Source: Candidatus Bathyarchaeota archaeon
GTDB lineage: Archaea > Thermoproteota > Bathyarchaeia > Bathyarchaeales > Bathycorpusculaceae
Direction of reading: 5' to 3'
Length of the DNA stretch: 6,945 nt
Assembly: GCA_030630585.1 (NCBI GenBank)
Contig: DAOVMU010000077.1
Span: forward strand, 1 to 6,945
Part shown: one piece after another, positions 5,296 through 6,945 of the stretch
How positions within the stretch are numbered: the stretch's first letter is position 1
How the letters are laid out: every line of letters starts with the position of its first letter
The notes under the pieces: generated by a model
What the model was told of the DNA's origin: nothing
What the model saw: only the letters and a program-made list of their open reading frames with translations
Database searches by the model: none
Made by a program: the position numbers and the translations under genes

Positions 5296-6144
5296 ATGAG
5301 AGAAGTCTCTTGGAAACGTTTTGGCTATCACGTGGTATATGACGTTGACATTTACGCTGCTATTGATTTTGCAAGTAGACATGGCTTTGGCTATATTGTT
5401 CCAGATTTAGTGATCCCGCGTTTCTTTCCTGAGCGTTTCAGCAAACATGAAAGGCGGCGCATTCGGGAATTTGCCGAGTCAAAAAATGTCTCCATTTCGT
5501 TTCATGGTCCATCTAACTACCTGAACATCGGAAGTCTATATCCAGAGGTTAGAAAGGCTGTGCTTGAAAGAATGAAGCTATCTTTAGATTTTGCTCGTGA
5601 CTTTGGGGCAGAAAGATTTACTATTCACATTGATCCTGCATTCGATTTTGTTTTCGCTGGAAGGAAAGGTACATACCTGCACGATCATTGGACAATCTAC
5701 AAGGATGTCCTAAAACAAAGCCTGCTTGAACTCGCTGAATATTCCCGAGGAGATATCTTTGTCTGTGTTGAAAACGATCGGTTTAGCAGAATGGCCATGG
5801 AAGTCTTAGAAGAACTTTTGCCAACGGGAAAACTCTTTCTGACATGGGATATACCAAAGAACCATGCAGTCACTGGAGAACCGCTTGTTGAAGTGGAGAA
5901 TTTTCTTATGCACCACTTAGAGAAAGTCAAGGAATGCCATCTTCACGGCCAAAAGCCAGGAAAACATTCACATGACATTGTAGGAGTGGGAAAAATCGAT
6001 TTCTGTCACTATCTGAAAATGCTGGTGCCTCGAGACGTTTACTTCACCCTTGAAATTCGTCCCAGAGAAAATGCGTTGAAAAGTCTGAAAATACTGAAAG
6101 ATATGCTTGGGAATCTTAGCTGGATAATTTCTGCTTCTACCTAA
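5296..6144 (+). CDS. Xylose isomerase / endonuclease IV-like TIM-barrel protein
   Basis: This 282-residue protein matches the AP_endonuc_2 (xylose isomerase-like TIM barrel) superfamily, which includes sugar isomerases, epimerases and endonuclease IV. Candidate metal-site residues follow the family order: H70 in FHGP, H111 in IHIDP, E159 in CVEND, D185 and H190 in TWDIPKNHA, H215 and H217 in CHLHGQ, H226-D227 in SHDIVGVGKIDF, and E253 in TLEIRP. The pattern HLHG...SHD..GVGKIDF is the hallmark of the seventh and eighth strands. A divalent-metal enzyme in the cytoplasm is therefore likely, but neither the reaction nor the substrate can be read from the sequence. A DNA-repair endonuclease IV role is possible; the sequence looks more like the uncharacterised sugar-phosphate isomerase group. 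The start is ATG 5296, set by GAGGTGG at 5284-5290. The gene is divergent from the methyltransferase and convergent with the DUF47 gene. Confidence 0.85.
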   Translation: MREVSWKRFGYHVVYDVDIYAAIDFASRHGFGYIVPDLVIPRFFPERFSKHERRRIREFAESKNVSISFHGPSNYLNIGSLYPEVRKAVLERMKLSLDFARDFGAERFTIHIDPAFDFVFAGRKGTYLHDHWTIYKDVLKQSLLELAEYSRGDIFVCVENDRFSRMAMEVLEELLPTGKLFLTWDIPKNHAVTGEPLVEVENFLMHHLEKVKECHLHGQKPGKHSHDIVGVGKIDFCHYLKMLVPRDVYFTLEIRPRENALKSLKILKDMLGNLSWIISAST

Positions 6145-6370
6145 CTTTTGATGCTGTAAACACTCAGCAGACCAAATACATTGCAGGTCCCCCCCCCCCA
6201 AAAAAAAAGCGAAAACACAAAATTGGGCGGTGGGCCTCAAAGGGATCAGTGTCTGAAAGGGTGTCAACCCACTGTCGACGTTTTCAAGAATTTCTATGGT
6301 TTTACGTGTCGCGTCTGATCGGAATGGCGGTGTCTAAGTCGAATTGGTTAACATTCCATTCTAGTGTATT
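6145..6370. other. Convergent intergenic region without a recognisable gene
   Basis: This stretch separates the stop codons of the TIM-barrel gene (plus) and the DUF47 gene (minus). I see no convincing coding frame, tRNA or other RNA gene. It contains the C11-A9 homopolymer, a short hairpin with stem GGGT/ACCC (6259-6262/6267-6270) that CAGT/ACTG (6247-6250/6271-6274) could extend, and a weak inverted repeat GGAATG/CATTCC (6321-6326/6352-6357). None looks like a classical terminator, although a T9 run is present on the minus strand. Confidence 0.6.
6189..6208. repeat. Homopolymer tract C11-A9
   Basis: Eleven C's (6189-6199) are followed directly by nine A's (6200-6208). Read on the minus strand, this is T9 followed by G11. 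The T9 lies about 163 nt beyond the DUF47 stop codon and could stop that transcript. Nothing similar occurs elsewhere in the window. It may also be a sequencing or assembly artefact. Confidence 0.85.
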
Positions 6371-6945
6371 CTATTCTCTACTTGCAAGTATAACAATGTA
6401 ATCGGCTGTGTCAGCACACATGTCCGCCGCATGTTCAATAAATTCAACCAAGTGATCAAATATTATCATGTCACCACAATTCATCTGCTCTGCATATTTA
6501 ACGAATAGAGATTTGGTTTCAAGGTATTTTTCGTCAATTTCACCTTCGATTTGCTCAACTTTTTTGGCTCCTTTTATGGCTGCTGCTGAGTTTACGGTGA
6601 TTTTTTCAATGCTGCCGCGAAGGGTATTGGCACATTCCACAAGTATAGAAACTGTGTTATAGATTTTTTCCCACAGTTCTTTTGGGATTTCGGAATCTAG
6701 AAGCATTTTCACGCATCTTGCTGCATCCTTTACATGGTCTGCAAGTGTATCAAGGCGATTCACAATGTGCATCAAGTCTTCGCGGTATTCTGCAAACAAG
6801 GCTGCGCCCTTCGATAATTCCTTAAAAACCTCTGTTCGTAGTTTATCCACCTCTTTTTCCACTTTCAAAAGGTTCGAAATATGTCGTATTGCTTCTTTTT
6901 TCTTTGCTTCCGAAAGGCTCTGCATTGCATGGTGAAGCAAGGTAA
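6371..6945 (-). CDS. DUF47 / PhoU-like protein, N-terminus beyond the window
   Basis: This all-helical protein resembles the DUF47 (PhoU_div) family. Members are often encoded beside Pit-type phosphate transporters and are thought to modulate phosphate uptake. The visible 191 codons are almost entirely long amphipathic helices rich in Lys and Glu. The stretch KVEKEVDKLRTEVFKELSKG and a following LMHIVNRLDTLADHVKDAARC match the typical first and second helical hairpins. EQIEGEIDEKYLETKSLF and VEFIEHAADMCADTADYIVIL match the second half and C-terminus. The acidic and His positions (E-x-x-D, D-x-x-A-D) could bind metal ions as in PhoU proteins. The frame stays open to the right edge, and family members usually have about 20-30 more residues at the N-terminus. 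The TTG at 6940 and ATG 6925 are therefore probably internal. The partner transporter, if any, would lie to the right. Confidence 0.85.
   Translation of the reverse strand, partial: TLLHHAMQSLSEAKKKEAIRHISNLLKVEKEVDKLRTEVFKELSKGAALFAEYREDLMHIVNRLDTLADHVKDAARCVKMLLDSEIPKELWEKIYNTVSILVECANTLRGSIEKITVNSAAAIKGAKKVEQIEGEIDEKYLETKSLFVKYAEQMNCGDMIIFDHLVEFIEHAADMCADTADYIVILASRE

Noticed and set aside
5968..6267. Minus-strand open frame of 99 codons across the end of the TIM-barrel gene
   Set aside because: It reads through the homopolymer tract as a run of glycines, overlaps a well-supported gene, and shows no domain.
6247..6274. Hairpin GGGT/ACCC extended by CAGT/ACTG as a terminator or small RNA
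   Set aside because: The stems are only 4 bp each with an 8-nt bulge, and no T-run follows on either strand.
1..6945. CRISPR array, toxin-antitoxin pair, insertion sequence or riboswitch
   Set aside because: No regularly spaced repeats, small paired genes, transposase frame or recognisable aptamer core was seen on either strand.

Overview
The window reads as chromosomal DNA of an archaeon, most likely a TACK-lineage (Thermoproteota, for example Bathyarchaeia-like) organism. The supporting signs are: a tRNA gene with a bulge-helix-bulge intron and no encoded CCA, TATA-box promoters, an archaeal-style arginyl-tRNA synthetase, a tyrosine recombinase of the kind found beside archaeal tRNAs, and a DUF47/PhoU-like protein. 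The lineage call is inference from gene character, because no marker phylogeny could be run.

Left part (1-567): a tyrosine recombinase (integrase), cut off by the left edge and encoded on the minus strand, abuts and runs antisense through a plus-strand tRNA-Arg(GCG) gene at 356-473. The tRNA carries a 42-nt intron (373-414) in its D-loop, a non-canonical position. The sequence fits a bulge-helix-bulge fold that predicts the exact splice points. The antisense integrase frame is open through the whole tRNA, and the intron is a multiple of three, so it does not break that frame.

Middle part (568-4177): a class I/II-type zinc deacetylase (minus strand) is divergent from argS (plus strand), with a 127-bp gap holding both promoters. 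argS is convergent with deoC (minus strand, deoxyribose-phosphate aldolase), with only 6 bp between their stop codons.

Right part (4178-6945): a SAM-dependent methyltransferase (minus strand, 93 bp upstream of deoC and possibly co-transcribed with it) is divergent from a xylose-isomerase/AP-endonuclease-like TIM-barrel protein (plus strand). The two appear to share one AT-rich promoter core. A 226-bp convergent gap with a striking C11-A9 homopolymer follows. The last gene is a DUF47/PhoU-like protein (minus strand) whose N-terminus lies beyond the right edge.

Most genes look like ordinary single-gene or two-gene archaeal units. No defence, CRISPR or multi-gene biosynthetic system is visible. 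The part most worth attention is the intron-containing tRNA-Arg overlapped by an antisense integrase frame, which lies about 1.1 kb from the arginyl-tRNA synthetase gene.
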